Shown in pieces: positions 33,590 through 45,119 of a stretch of 64,000 nucleotides of DNA. A model generated the notes under the pieces. It was not told where the DNA came from, did not search any database, and saw nothing but the letters and a program-made list of their open reading frames with translations. The number at the start of each line of letters is the position of its first letter. Position 1 is the stretch's first letter. This DNA is from Valencia hispanica (taxonomy: Eukaryota > Chordata > Actinopteri > Cyprinodontiformes > Valenciidae), in NCBI GenBank assembly GCA_963556495.2, contig OY747713.1, positions 44,628,913 through 44,692,912 of the forward strand, in the 5' to 3' direction. Made by a program: the position numbers and the translations under genes.

Positions 33590-36305
33590 ACTCGGCTGCA
33601 GAAGCTGGTTCTTGGGAAGTGGAACGTCACCTCTCTGGTGGGGAAGAAGCTGGAGCTAATGTGTGAGGTTGAGAGGTTCCGACTAGACCTCGTTGGACTC
33701 GTCTTGGGAACCCGTCTCCTCGAGAGGGGTTGGACTCTATTCTACTCTGGAGCTGTCCCCGCTAAGAGATGCCAAGGTGGGGTGGGCATACTTGTTGACC
33801 CCATCTTGGCGCCTGTACATTGGGGATTACATCGGTGAACGAGAGGGTAACCTCCCTTCGCCTACGAGTGGGGGGACGGGTCTTGACTGTTGTTTGTACC
33901 TATGCGCCAAACGGCAGATCAGATTACCCAACCTTTTTGTAGTCCTTGGGGGTGCTGGAGAGTGCTGTTCTCCGGGACTCACTTGTTCTGCTGAAAGACT
34001 TTCACGCTCACGTGGGCAATGACAGTGAGACCTGGAGAGGTGTGGTTGGGCGGAAAGGCCCCCCCCGATCTGAACCCGAGTGGTGTTTTGTTATTGGACT
34101 TCTGTGTTTACCATGGATTGTCCAAAATGAACACCTTGTTTAAACATAAGGGTGTCCATGTGTGCACTTGGCACCAGGACACCCTAGGCCGTAGCTTAAT
34201 GATCGACTTGGTTGGCGTTTCATCTGATCTGCGGCCGCATATTTTCGACACTCGGGTGAGAAGAGGGTATAGCAGTCCACTGACCACTACCTGGTGGTGA
34301 GTCGGCTCAGATGGTGGGGGAGGATGCCGGACAGACCTGGAAGGCCCAAACATGTTTTGAAGGTCTGCTGGGAATGTTGGGTAGAGTGTTCTGTCAGGAG
34401 TTTCAACTTTCACCTCCAGCAGAACTTCGAACACGTCCCAGGTGAGGCGCGGGAAATGTTCCATGCCTCCATTGTTGAGGCGGCTGATAGAGCTGTGGCC
34501 GCAAGGTGGTCGGGGCCTGTCGTGGCGGCAACCCTTGAACCCGCTAGTGGACACCGGCAATGAGGGATGCTGTCAAGCTGAAGGAGGAGTCCTATTGGGT
34601 CTTCTTGGCCTATGGGACCCTGGAAGCAGCTAATAGGTACGGGCAGGCCAAGCGGAGTGCGGCTCGGATGGTCGCTGAGGCAAAAACTTGGGCGTGGGAG
34701 GAGTTTGGAGAGGCCATGGAGAACGACTTCCATGTGGCTTCGAGGTGATTCTGGTCTACCATCCGGCAAATCATAGTGGGAAAGCGGTCCGCCACCAAGA
34801 CTGATGGAATGCTACGAAGACCTCCTCAATCCTACCAGCACGCCTTACAATCTGGAAGCAGAGTCTGGAGACTTTGGTTAGGCTCTCCAATCTCTGATGG
34901 TGGGCAAGGCTTTGGGGGTGGATGAGATTCGTCCAGGTTTCCTTAAGGCTCTGGATTTTGTGGGGCTGTGTTGGCTAACGCGGCTCTGCAATATTGCATG
35001 GACATTGGGGACAGTTCCCTTGGATTGGCACACAGGGGTGGTGGTCCCCCTATTTAAAAAGGGGGACCACAGATTGTGTTCCAACTACAGGGGGATCACA
35101 CTCCTGAGCCTCCCTGGTACAGTCTATTTGGGGTTTTTGAAGAGAAGGGTCTGACGGATAGTCAAACCTCAGATCCAGGAAGAACAATGGGGTTTTCGTC
35201 TTGGCCGTGGAACACTGGACCAGCTTTACACCATCAGCAGGGCCCTGGAAGGTGTGTGAGAGTTCCCCCAACCGGTCTACATGTGTTTTGTGGACTTAGA
35301 GAAGGCATTCAACCGTGTCCCTTGGGAAGTCCTGTGTGGAGGTACTCCGGGAGTATAGGGTACCAAGCCCCTTGATATGGGCTGTTAGGTCTCTGTATGA
35401 CCGGTGTTGGCGTTTGGTTCCCATTGCCAGCAGTAAGTTGGCGTCGTTTCCGGTGAGAGTTGGACTCCGCCATGGTTGTCCTTTATCCCTATTCTGTTGA
35501 TAACTTTTACGGACAGGATTTCAAGGCGCAGCCAAGGTGATGAGGGGATCCGTTTTGGTGGCCTCAGGATTGGGTCTCTGCTTTTTGCAGATAATGTGGT
35601 CCTGTTGGCTTCATTGGAACGTGATCTACAGCTTTCACTGGAGCGGTTCTCAGCCGAGTCTGAAGTGGCTGGGATGAGAATCAGCACCTCCCAATCTGAG
35701 ACCAGGGTCTTTAAGCCAGAAAAGGGTAGAGTGCCTTCACTGGGGAGAGGATGGGGTCCTTCCTCAAGTGGAGGAGTTTAAGTATCTGGGGTTCTTGTTC
35801 ATGAATGAGGGAACAATGGAGTGGGAGATCAATTTACCGAATTGGTAGGGCGTTTGCAGTGATGCGAGCGCTGTACTGGTCTGTCGTGGGGAAGAGAGAG
35901 CTGAGCCGAAAGGCAAAGGTCTCAATTTACTGGTTGGTCTACATTCCTACCCTCATCTATGGTCATGAACTCTGGGTAGTGACCGAAAGAACGAGATCAC
36001 GAATACAAGGGCCTGAAATTAGTTTCCTCCTCAGGGTGTCTGGGCTCTTCCTTTGAGATAGGGTGAGAAGCTCTGTCATCCGGGAGGGGCTCAGAGTAGA
36101 GCCGCTGCTCCTTCACATCGAGAGGAGCCAGTTGAGGTGGCTCAGGCATCTGGTCAGGATGCCTCCTGGACGCCTCCCTGGTGAGGTGTTCCGGGCAGGT
36201 CCCACCAGGAGGAGGAACAGGGGAAGACCCACGACACGCTGGAGGGACTATGTCTCTCGAATGGCCTGGGAACATCTTGGGATTCCTCCCAAGGAGCTGG
36301 CCTGA
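33590..36305 (+). pseudogene. LINE ORF2 (endonuclease-RT), many frameshifts, motif C FADN
   Basis: Blocks in order: KWNVTSLVGKKLELMCEVER (endonuclease start, 33,620), STDHYLVVSRLRWWG across frames near 34,270-34,315, then VDEIRPGFLKALDFVGLCWL, LFKKGDHRLCSNYRGITLLS (34,920-35,110), and MCFVDLEKAFNRVP near 35,281-35,322. The active site LLFADNVVLLAS at 35,578-35,613 has Asn (AAT, 35,593-35,595) where motif C needs its second Asp. The C-terminal tail contains [20 protein letters not shown] (36,100-36,160). At least six frame changes are needed to follow it. Confidence 0.75.
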
Positions 36306-36382
36306 GTGGCTGGGGAGAGGGAAGTCTGGGTCTCTCTGCTTAAGCTGCTGCCCCCGTGACCCGACCCCAGATAAGCGGAAGA

Positions 36383-36446
36383 TGATGGATGGATGGATGG
36401 ATGGATGGATGGATGGATGGATGGATGGATGGATGGATGGATGGAT
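36383..36446. repeat. (GATG)n tail of the LINE
   Basis: Sixteen uninterrupted ATGG units directly after the coding end and short 3' UTR. Confidence 0.95.
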
Positions 36447-36626
36447 AGCAGTGCTGAGCAATCACTGTCAAATCTGTACACCAGAACATCTGTGTTCATG
36501 CTCTCTTGCTTTATTGATTTTTATCTTGCTTTTTCAAAGATTATTGAATGATCTTAATCCTGCAACATGAGTTACTCTCTTGTTCTTTGGTGCTAAGCTA
36601 AACAGAGTGGCTCTTAGCTGTGATAC

Positions 36627-37770
36627 ATTCAATTCAATTCAGTTTATTTATATTTATTTATTATTCATTTATATATATTTATTACTTGATTTCCCTCTGG
36701 GATCAATAAAGTATATTTGAATTCGAATTTGAATTATATAGTGCCAATTCACAACAGATGTCATCTCAAGGCACTTAACAAGAAGTCATTTCAATACATT
36801 TATACAAATCAGTTGAAAAGTTTCCTATTTAAGGAATCCCAGCAGATTGCATCAGTCATTGGCGTGAGGTTGGGCAGACTTTCCAACCACAGCAATCCTT
36901 CAGCAATCCCTCATACTGAGCAAGCATGTAACGACGGTGGAGAGGAAAAACTCCCCTTTAACAGGAAGAAACCTCCAACAGAACCAGGCTCAGTAGGAGC
37001 GGCCATCTGCCACGACCGTCTGGGGGTTTGAGAAGATAGAGCAGAGACACAGTAGGAACAGAAGATCTGATATAAGAGTACTTTCTATGTTACAGAAAGT
37101 AAAAAGTTGATAACAGGACACAGTGGATGTTCAGCCACTGGGAGCACCATCCCAGTCGATGCCCCCCGTCCAACAGGGCATTGCAGCCAAGCAGGATACC
37201 AGACCAGGTATATCTTCTATGGAGAGAAAAACACTGAGAGAACACAAAGTTAACAGTCGAAATAACAAAATGTACTGTAATACAACTGGAGAGTAGTAGT
37301 AGAAAAGGAAGTAGCAGAGTGAAGAAAATTGGTAAGTCTGTCCTCCAGCAGTCTAAGCCTATAACAGCATAACTACAGAGATAGCTCAGGATGACCTTAG
37401 CCACTCTAACTATAAGCTTTATCAAAAAGGAACGTTTTAAGCCTGGTCTTAAAAGTAAACAGAGTGTCTGCCTCACAGACTAAAACTGGGAGCTGGTTCC
37501 ACAGGAGAGGAGCCTGATAACTAAAAGATCTGCCTCCCATTCTACTTTTAGAAATCCTAGGAACTACAAGTAAACCTGCAGTCTGAGAGCGAAGTGTTCT
37601 GTTGGGAACATATGGAACAATTAGATCTCTGATGTATGATGGAGCTTGATTATTAAGGGCTTTGTATGTAAGAAGAAGGAGCTTAAATTCTATTCTGGAT
37701 TCAACAGGGAACAGGGAACATACATTAGCTCTGCACACTTGTTCTGATAGTGGAAACATGCCTATCGTTT
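36627..37770 (-). mobile_element. L2-like LINE 3' end, copy C, with nested insertion
   Basis: Minus-strand copy with protein tail (37,759-37,406: CSLFPVESRIEFKLLLLTYK, QAPSYIRDLIVPYVPNR, FKTRLKTFLFDKAYS) and the 3' UTR down to CTGAATTGAATTGAAT at 36,627. The terminal ~30 bases are separated from the rest by an 80-bp insertion. The protein part is longer than in copy A and has no stop to its end, so this is the best-preserved copy. Confidence 0.8.
36654..36733 (+). mobile_element. Rex1-type 3' tail inserted in L2-like copy C
   Basis: The 80-bp insert holds GATTTCCCTCTGGGATCAA followed by TAAAGTATATTTGAATTCG, matching the 3' end of the Rex1-type LINE at 9555-9580. It is flanked by TTATAT on both sides (36,648-36,653 and 36,734-36,739). 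It is an extreme 5' truncation. Confidence 0.6.
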
Positions 37771-38349
37771 CTTATTAGTGTAGTAAGGATTGCTACTTAC
37801 GGTATTCAAAATACAGGTCAGCTTTAAAATAGATAGTTTAAACACCAAAAACTAATCGTATAAGTCGTTTTTAAAACCAGCAAATGATTTAATGAAAAAT
37901 TACTTCTTCTAAAGAATATTTTTGTCTTCCCATCTAGTTTGCATTGTGAAATGGTAGTTTGAACACAATCAAAAGGTGCTAATCAGTCTTAAACTCACTT
38001 AGCTTCACTTCCAAAAATCTTCAATACAAGCCTTGGTCTTTAAGCATTCATATTCATACTGGACTGTGAAATCACAAGAATTTTTTTTTATTGTTTCTAC
38101 TTCTTTGCATATTTGTCAATTTTACAGTTTTACTTTTGGTAGTTAGTTTTAGTATTCATTCTTCAACTTAGTGGTTTAGTTGTGTTGATCTAGCTTAATG
38201 TGTTTGTTAGTTAAAGCATTTGTGTAATGGTTCTAATGAAGGACCCAGGCACAGAGAGACATTTAAACACATATTTAACTAGAAAAAGTTGCATTTCCTG
38301 CGAAAATGCAGTGTGAATGCTGCAAGCTGAATTTAATTGCAGAAAATGG
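37771..38349. other. No recognisable gene
   Basis: AT-rich spacer between the LINE and the duplicated TTAGCTAAAATG block; no motif. Confidence 0.45.
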
Positions 38350-38464
38350 CTGAAGTATTTGAAGTCAACTGTAAAAGACTTGCTGAAGTTTAATTAACAG
38401 CAACAACAGAAGAAAGAAAAAGTGTGTCAACCCTACCACAAAGAAAAACTGCCACAATTAGCTA

Positions 38465-38627
38465 AAATAAAAAGTTTAATATTATGAAAATTATAAAGGT
38501 TATGAATACCAAAAGATATACCCGGAAAAAGCAGAATGAGCAGAATGGTTGAAAAGTTAAATGGTTAAAATAGCACAAAGTATGCAGAAGTAGTTGAAGT
38601 TCAAAAAACGTACGGAAGCGTATGGTA
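38465..38627 (+). repeat. Dispersed repeat shared with 42,975-43,137
   Basis: Shared words with 42,975-43,137 are AAAGGTTATGAATACCAAAA, GATATACC, TGGTTAAAATAGCACAAAG, TATGCAGAAGTAGTT and GTTCAAAAAACGTA. It is missing at the equivalent place in the second unit of the tandem duplication (near 40,100). Confidence 0.7.
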
Positions 38628-38679
38628 GCATGTTGGTAAACAATAATTCAACCAATCAGTATAATTAAAATAAGCTTAA

Positions 38680-39037
38680 AGTGTAACTGAACCCCTGAAA
38701 AATCATAACCCCGCCCCCAGACAACATTTGAAAATTCTATAAAGTGGGCGGTGCCAGGAAGAACGGAGGGGTATGTCTGTGAGACCATGCCTGTGACACA
38801 GTCAATGCCTGTGACGTAAAGATGTACCGCTCTCCACCAATCACAAAATTCAAATGCAGTAGCCACCCTTCAACCCTAAGGGGGCAGCACTAAGACGTTT
38901 TTAGACCAAAAAGTGTAGAATTAAACAAGTTTACACCAAAATGTAAAAACAATCCCAGAAACTGAAAGATTGCATTGGTAAATACCAATGTATACAGTTT
39001 AGAAGCAAAAAAAGTTGTTTTGGGGTTTAGTTACTCT
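38680..39037. mobile_element. MITE with TTAA target duplication
   Basis: Ends AGTGTAACTGAACCCC and, inverted, AGAGTAACTAAACCCC (14 of 16 matching), flanked by TTAA at 38,676-38,679 and 39,038-39,041. The second unit of the tandem duplication has the uninterrupted site GCTTAAAGGGAAGTG at 40,349-40,363. No coding frame. The TTAA target recalls piggyBac-type elements, but the terminal bases do not give a secure superfamily. Confidence 0.82.
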
Positions 39038-39978
39038 TTAAAGGGAAGTGTTAGCTAAAATTAACTGAAATGCAAATGTTAGCTAAAAGGCTAGTGGTAG
39101 TAAGGTAGCAAACACTAGCATGGCGCTAAACATGAACAAAATCTATTTAGCAAGTTAACCTTAACTGTTAACTCAAAATTTGCCTAAATTTTGATACTTA
39201 CGGTAATACTAGTTTTAGCTTAAATACTAGTGGTTGTATGTTGGCAAACACTAACATAATCGCTACCATGAACTTAATCCTTTCAGTATGTTAAAATCTT
39301 CCTCAAATGCAAATATTAGCTAACATTAGCTGAAATGCAAATATTAGCTAACATTAGCTGAAATGCTAATGTTAGCTTAAATGTTATTTTTAGCTTAAAT
39401 GCTAGAGATAGCATGTTGGTAAGTACCAACATGTTGGTTAACATTAACTCAGTCCATTCATTATGTTTATTTTGGTGGTTAAGTCAAAATTAGCTAAAAT
39501 TCCATTGTTAGCTTGAAAGACTTAAATTGCTATGGTTAGTAAAAAAGCTATTGATAGCATGTTGGCAAACATGGAGATATTGCTTAACAATAACAACCCA
39601 TTCAGTTTGTTAAAATCAACCCCAAAAACCAAATGATAGCCAAAATTAGCTAAAATGACGAGGTTAGCTAAAATGATAATGTTAGCTAAAATGCCACAGA
39701 TATCATGTTGGCAAACACTAACATGTTGGTTAACTGTATCTCAATCCATTTTGTATGTTAACTTTAGCTATTAAGTCAAACTTAGCTAAAATGTTAATGT
39801 TAGCTTAAATGCTAGTTAGTATAATGAATAACAATAGTAAGTTAGCTAACAATATCTTACTTCATTTATAATGCCTAAGATTGCCTAAACACACAAGTCT
39901 GTGTAACTGCCATTTAAAGGTAATCACTGTTTTCCAGGTGTTGGAACAGTAAAATGCCCACTGTTGCCTGCCTAGTAC

Positions 39979-41598
39979 CTGAAGTATTTGAAGTCAACTG
40001 TTGAAGACTTGCTGAAGTGTAATGCACAGAATCAGCGGGAAAAAGAAAAGTAGTCTACCAACCCTACCGCAAAGAAATACTCACAATTAGCTAAAATGCC
40101 AGTGTTACCTAAAATCAGCTAAATTCCAAATATTACCCAAAACGCTAGTAGTAGCATGTTGGGAAACACAACTATGTTGGTTAAAAGAAGACTTATTATA
40201 TTCAGTAAATTGACAACAAGCTATAACACCAATATTATTGAAAATTATCTAACATGCTAATGTTAGCTAAAATGTTAGTGGTAGCATGTTGACAAACGCA
40301 AACATGTTGGTTAACAATAAATCAATCCATTCAGTATAATAAAAATATGCTTAAAGGGAAGTGTTAGCTAAAATTAGCTTAATTACCTTAAATTTTGATA
40401 CTAACTGATATACTAGTGTTAGCTTAAATGCTAGTGGTAGCATGTTGGCAAATCATGTTCGTTACCATAAACTTAATCATTTCAGTGTGTTAAAATATTC
40501 AAAATAATTAAATGATTATCTAAAATGCCATTGTTAGCTTGAATGAGCTAAATTTCTATGGTTAGCAAAAAAGCTATTTGTAGTATGTTGGCAACCATGA
40601 ATACATTGGTTAACAATAACCTAACTCATTCAGTTTGTTCAAATCAACCCAAAAACCAAATAATAGCTAATGTTAGCTAAAATGCCACAGATAGCATGTT
40701 GGCAAACACTAACATGTTCGTAACTTAATCCTTTCAGTATTTTAAAATCTTCCTAACTTACTAATATTAGTCACATTAACAAAATCTATTTAGCGGGTTA
40801 ACCTTAACTGTTAAGTCAAAATTTGCTTAAATTTTGATACTAACGGTAATACTAGTTTTAGCTTAAATACTAGTGGTTGTATGTTGGCAAACACTAACAT
40901 AATCGCTACCATGAACTTAATCCTTTCAGTATGTTAAAATCTTCCTCAAATGCAAATATTAGCTAACATTAGCTGAAATGCTAATGTTAGCTTAAATGTT
41001 ATTTTTAGCTTAAATGCTAGAGATAACATGTTGGTAAACACCAACATGTTGGATAACAGTAACTCAATCCATCCATTATGTTAATTTTAGCAGTTAAGTC
41101 AAAATTAGCTAAAATGTTATTGTTAGCTTAAATGAGCTACATTGCAATGGTTAGTAAAAAAGCTATTGGTAGCATGTTGGCAAACATGGATATATTGGTT
41201 AACAATAAATCAATCCATTCAGTACGTTACAATCAACCCAAAAACCAAATGATAGCTAAAATTAGCTAAAATGCTAATGTTAGCTAAAATGCTAATGTTG
41301 GCTTAAATGCCATAGATGGGATGTAGGCAAACACTAACATGTTGGTTAACTGTATCTCAATCCATTCAGTATGTTAACTTTAGATATTAAGTCAAAATTA
41401 GCTAAAATGCTAATGTTAGCTTAAATGCTAGTGTTAGTATAATGGATAACAATAGCAAGTTAGCTAACAATATCTTACTCCATTAATAATGTCTACAATC
41501 TCCTAAACATACAAGTCTGTGTAACTGCCCTTAAAAAGCAATCACTGTTTTCCAGGTGTTGGAACAGTAAAATGATCACTGTTGCCTGCCTAGTACCT
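39979..41598. repeat. Second unit of the ~1.6-kb tandem duplication
   Basis: Collinear with 38,350-39,978 at start (GAAGTATTTGAAGTCAACTG), through ATAATCGCTACCATGAACTT (39,258 and 40,900) to AATCACTGTTTTCCAGGTGT and GCCTGCCTAGTACCT. It lacks the MITE and the 165-bp dispersed block but has additional TTAGC subunits, so the period is similar by coincidence of several indels. Confidence 0.8.
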
Positions 41599-43190
41599 AT
41601 GAGACTGTATTGATCATCATATTTTACAGAGTAATCAAAAGTACTGGTGAACTGATTTGTGTTAAATCTACAATTAGTTTGAGATATCTTACAGTAACCC
41701 TGAAACGTCAGTTTTACAGTGGAGGCCATAATGTATAGTAATTCTCTTTTCTACCACAAGAGGGAGCTCCAACTAAAGCCATGAAAAGACCTGCCATTTT
41801 TCGACCAATCACACGCTGGCTCTCACTGGGGGAGACAGCCAGAGTGCAGCACTTCACTAATGTCTCCTAATTTCTCAGCCGTTTTAACAGGTAACGCAGC
41901 TTCCGAACTACTCTTAATAACTTAAGAATCGTAAGGCGTATCGACCTCACCAATGTACCGTTTTTATCAAAACGGTTTGGGGGAATGCTCTCAAACCACT
42001 CAATTTGTTGAAAACATAATATTCCAGCCGTAAAATAACGTTGAATATGTTGATGAATTTGATGGAAACATTAATCTGTCCTTTCTTTGTCCCGAACCAC
42101 ATCCTCTTACTCTGAAAATATAAGGCCTATCAAAATAATTCTTTCACTGTGAGTATCAGCAGGCTTTGATGAAGAATCATGGCTCGTTTCATGTGTGTAC
42201 CTCAATCTGTCTAGGAGCAGTGATTTTGTAAAAATGAGCATGATTTTGGCATTTTTGAATCTGAGCCGTTTTAGCAAAGTGGAGATTTGTTACACTCGAA
42301 CAAACAAAACTTGTGGAGAAACGGTAACAGGTATCAAAACAATTGTTGAATCATGAGCGTCAGGAAGGTCTGAAGTTATATTGGCACAAGGCTCATGTTT
42401 CTACGTCGCATCGTTTATGAGTTATGACCTTACGAATATAGGTCAGAACCCAGCTGTCCTCTGAATTTTTGCTCAGTCCCAATGCATTCCAATGGTCCCT
42501 CCTGGGTGCGGCCACTTTGTTTCAGGTTGATTTGCCAAAAAACTGTAACTGTCACATAAATTTTGGTGACATTTCCTGAATGAAAAATTGAAAACCTACG
42601 TTTTGATATATAATATGTGCAGAAAGAGTGAAATATGAGCGAGTGAGCCGAAGTTGTTAGTGGAAAATGAGGAAAGTGGAAAAGTCTAATTCTGCTAGAG
42701 TGGGCCACTATAGCTTAATTGCTTCGCTCCCATAGACATGCATGTATTTTCAGAAATCTGATCATTTCGGGACCAGAAATTTGAGGAAGGATTGTATGAA
42801 AATGGTACAAGTTAGGAAGAAGCCGAGACATACAGTAATAGCTGAAGAGTATGACAACATTTTAAGATTTGAATGGTGTTTCTAAGTGGAAGTATGTGGA
42901 AGTAGTTAGTTTTTCAAAACAGGCGAAATTTAGCGGAATTTTTGAGGTTTTCCATTCATTTCAATGGGAGCAAGAAAAACATAAAAAGTTTAAAATTATA
43001 AAAAGTATAAAGGTTATGAATACCAAAAGATATACCTGGAAAGAGCAGAATAAGCACAAGAATTGAAAAGTTGAATGGTTAAAATAGCACAAAGTATGCA
43101 GAAGTAGTTAAAGTTCAAAAAACGTATGGAAGCAACCAGAAGAAGGTAAGAGGATTTCAAGAGTGCGAATGCTGTAGGCATTCACACTAA
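41599..43190. other. No gene; right part of a large non-coding repeat ending in a hairpin
   Basis: About 1.6 kb with only short frames. Together with the flanking duplicated block and the dispersed repeat at 42,975-43,137 it may form one large non-autonomous element. It ends in an 11-bp stem hairpin, AGTGCGAATGC / GCATTCACACT (43,162-43,187). Confidence 0.45.
42975..43137 (+). repeat. Second copy of the 165-bp dispersed repeat
   Basis: Collinear with 38,465-38,627 (see there). It continues into AGAAGAAGGTAAGAGGATTT and the hairpin end, which the first copy lacks. Confidence 0.7.
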
Positions 43191-43397
43191 TTCCGTAAAC
43201 ACGGCGTCGTCTAAAGAAATATCTGCGTCCACATGAAACCACTGAAACCGACTGAAAACGGTGTAGTATATATGCCAGACCAGTATGGGGCGCTGTAATT
43301 CTGCCACAGAGATACTCTATACACGGAGAAGAAGACTTTGAGCATGCGCATAACCTTGCGCGCTGTATACGAACCAAGAAGAAAAAATAACGTCACC

Positions 43398-44229
43398 TGG
43401 CAAAGATAATATTAATTATGTGATGCTTAAACAGTTAGGGGATAAGATGAAGGCAAAATTATTAAGATTATATAATAAAGTCTGGGAAAGAGGTCAGTTA
43501 CCAAAAAATTGGAAGGAAGCAATAATAATACCGATAATTAAACCAGGGAAAGAGCCAAGTAATCCAGAGAGCTATAGGCCAATAGCACTGACTTCTCATA
43601 TAGGGAAATTAATGGAAAAAATGATTACAGAAAGATTAAATTATTATTTAGAAAGTAGGAAATTGATAGTAAAATATTAAAATGCATTTAGGAAAGGCAG
43701 GGGAACAATGGATTCAATAGTAAGTTTGGAAAATGAAATTAGGAAAGCACAAAACAATAAAGAAAGTTTAGTTATAGTTTATTTTTATATAGAGAAAGCA
43801 TATGATATGGTGTGGAAGGAGGGATTAATGATTAAATTAAAGAGATTAGTGATTGAAGGAAGAACATATGATTGGATAAAGGATTTTTTTAAATATATAT
43901 ATTCAAGTAAAAACAGGAATAAATTGTCAAATAGTTATAAAGTAGATAACAGGACACCACAAGGAAGTGTGATCAGTCCAGTTCTTTTCTCTATTATGAT
44001 CAATGATGTATTTAAAGATATAGGATATGATATTGGGAAAGCATTGTTTGCAGATGATTGAATAATATGTAAAAGGGGAAGAAACATCCAATATCTACAG
44101 AAAAAGATACAAGAAGCAATAATAAAAGTAGAAAATTGGTCATATGAATGGGGGTTTAAATTTTCAGTAGAAAAGACAAAAAGTATGGTCTTTACAAGGA
44201 AAAGGAAGGTAAAAATGGAACTTAAATTA
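43398..44229 (+). pseudogene. RT N-terminal half of the RNase H-bearing LINE
   Basis: One frame with two stops. Blocks are GQLPKNWKEAIIIPIIKPGK, ESYRPIALTSHIGKLMEKMI, a TAA at 43,678, motif A as VIVYFYIEKAYDMV (the usual Asp before K-A-Y-D is replaced in YIEKAYD), RTPQGSVISPVLFSIMIND, and the intact active site LFADD followed at once by TGA (44,059). The frame then continues to the insertion point at 44,229. The endonuclease is missing. Confidence 0.78.
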
Positions 44230-44363
44230 CACTCAACAAAAATATAAAGCAACACCTTTGTTTCTGCTCCCATTTTTCATGAGATGGACTTAAAAGATCT
44301 TAAATTCATTCCAGATACACAATATTACCATTTCTCTCAAACATTGTTCACAAATCAGTCTAA

Positions 44364-44952
44364 GGGGCTGTTTACACGACAACGTTGCCGTTTTTCTTTG
44401 AATACGCGGGTGAAAACGCACTGCGTTTACACGACAGGGCGCGCGATGGAAAACGATGTAGTACATATGCCCGGCCTTTAGATGGCAGTGTGCCCCGTGT
44501 ATGCAGTTTTCCAAGGTTTCCCCCTCACAACCCGGAAAAGAAACATTTCATAATACCCAACAATGGCGGTCTTCTTGTAGTTCTCCGCTCAAATAAAGGC
44601 ATATTGATTATTTGACGCACGTACTGTATGCGACCAAATAACTTCAGAAGCTGCATCAGCAGTAACCGCATACCTGGAGCCGCCATTGTTGTTGTTTTTC
44701 TGTAGAAAGGCGGAGTGCGCAAGTGCAACATGTCCGTAGGTGGCTGGCAGTGACGTCATCGTTTTCAAAAGTCTCCGGCTTGTGTTTACATGACAACGAA
44801 TCCCTCAGCAGTTTCAAAACTCTGCACTCTGGAAGCCGTTTCCCAAAAGCTGCGTTTTCACCCCCCGTTTTCCCGTTGTCGTGTAAACGAGAGGCCGAAT
44901 CGGAGAGAAAAACCTCAGTTTTGCTGAAAAACGTTGTCGTGTAAACAGCCCC
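44364..44952. mobile_element. PIF/Harbinger-type MITE
   Basis: Ends GGGGCTGTTTACACGACAAC and its inverse, flanked by TAA on both sides (44,361-44,363 and 44,953-44,955), the 3-bp T-A-A/T-T-A target of PIF/Harbinger elements. The right inverted repeat of the host Tc1-like element carries the uninterrupted site (CAGTCTAAATGTGTGA on its minus strand). 589 bp with no transposase; a few short open frames inside are accidental. Confidence 0.85.
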
Positions 44953-45119
44953 TAAATGTGTGACAGTGAGCACTTCTGCTTTGCTGAGATAATCCATCCC
45001 ACCTCACAGGAGTGCCACATCAAGCTGCTGATCTGACATCATGATTAGTGCACAGGTGTACCTTATACTGCCCACAATAAAAGGCCACCCTGGAATGTGC
45101 AGTTTTGCCTCACAGCAAA

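Larger units (their letters stand above)
33161..36446 (+). mobile_element. LINE with endonuclease and RT, ending in (GATG)n
   Basis: A roughly 3.3-kb decayed LINE. The left part has a GC-rich leader, then endonuclease-like and RT coding blocks, and the end is an uninterrupted (ATGG)n tail at 36,383-36,446. A simple-repeat tail is typical of several fish LINE clades (I/Nimb-like or RTE-like); the clade is not settled. It starts directly after L2-like copy B. Confidence 0.72.
38350..39978. repeat. First unit of a ~1.6-kb tandem duplication rich in TTAGCTAAAATG words
   Basis: It starts CTGAAGTATTTGAAGTCAAC and ends GCCTGCCTAGTAC. It is internally built from ~0.3-kb subunits packed with TTAGCTAAAATG, GCTAATGTTAGC, TAGCATGTTGGCAAACAC and TTGGTTAAC. 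The same start and end recur in the adjacent unit. It has no coding capacity, and it contains a 358-bp MITE and a ~165-bp block shared with 42,975-43,137. Confidence 0.8.

Noticed and set aside
33165..33659. 164-codon frame as a separate gene
   Set aside because: Falls in the GC-rich leader of a LINE and overlaps its endonuclease start in another frame.
43162..43190. Helitron 3' end
   Set aside because: A hairpin followed by CTAA is present, but the spacing between hairpin and end is wrong and no 5' TC end or Rep/helicase is seen.
44385..44997. Several 65-113-codon frames between the Tc1 repeats
   Set aside because: They lie within the Harbinger-type MITE and read in conflicting frames; no transposase motif.
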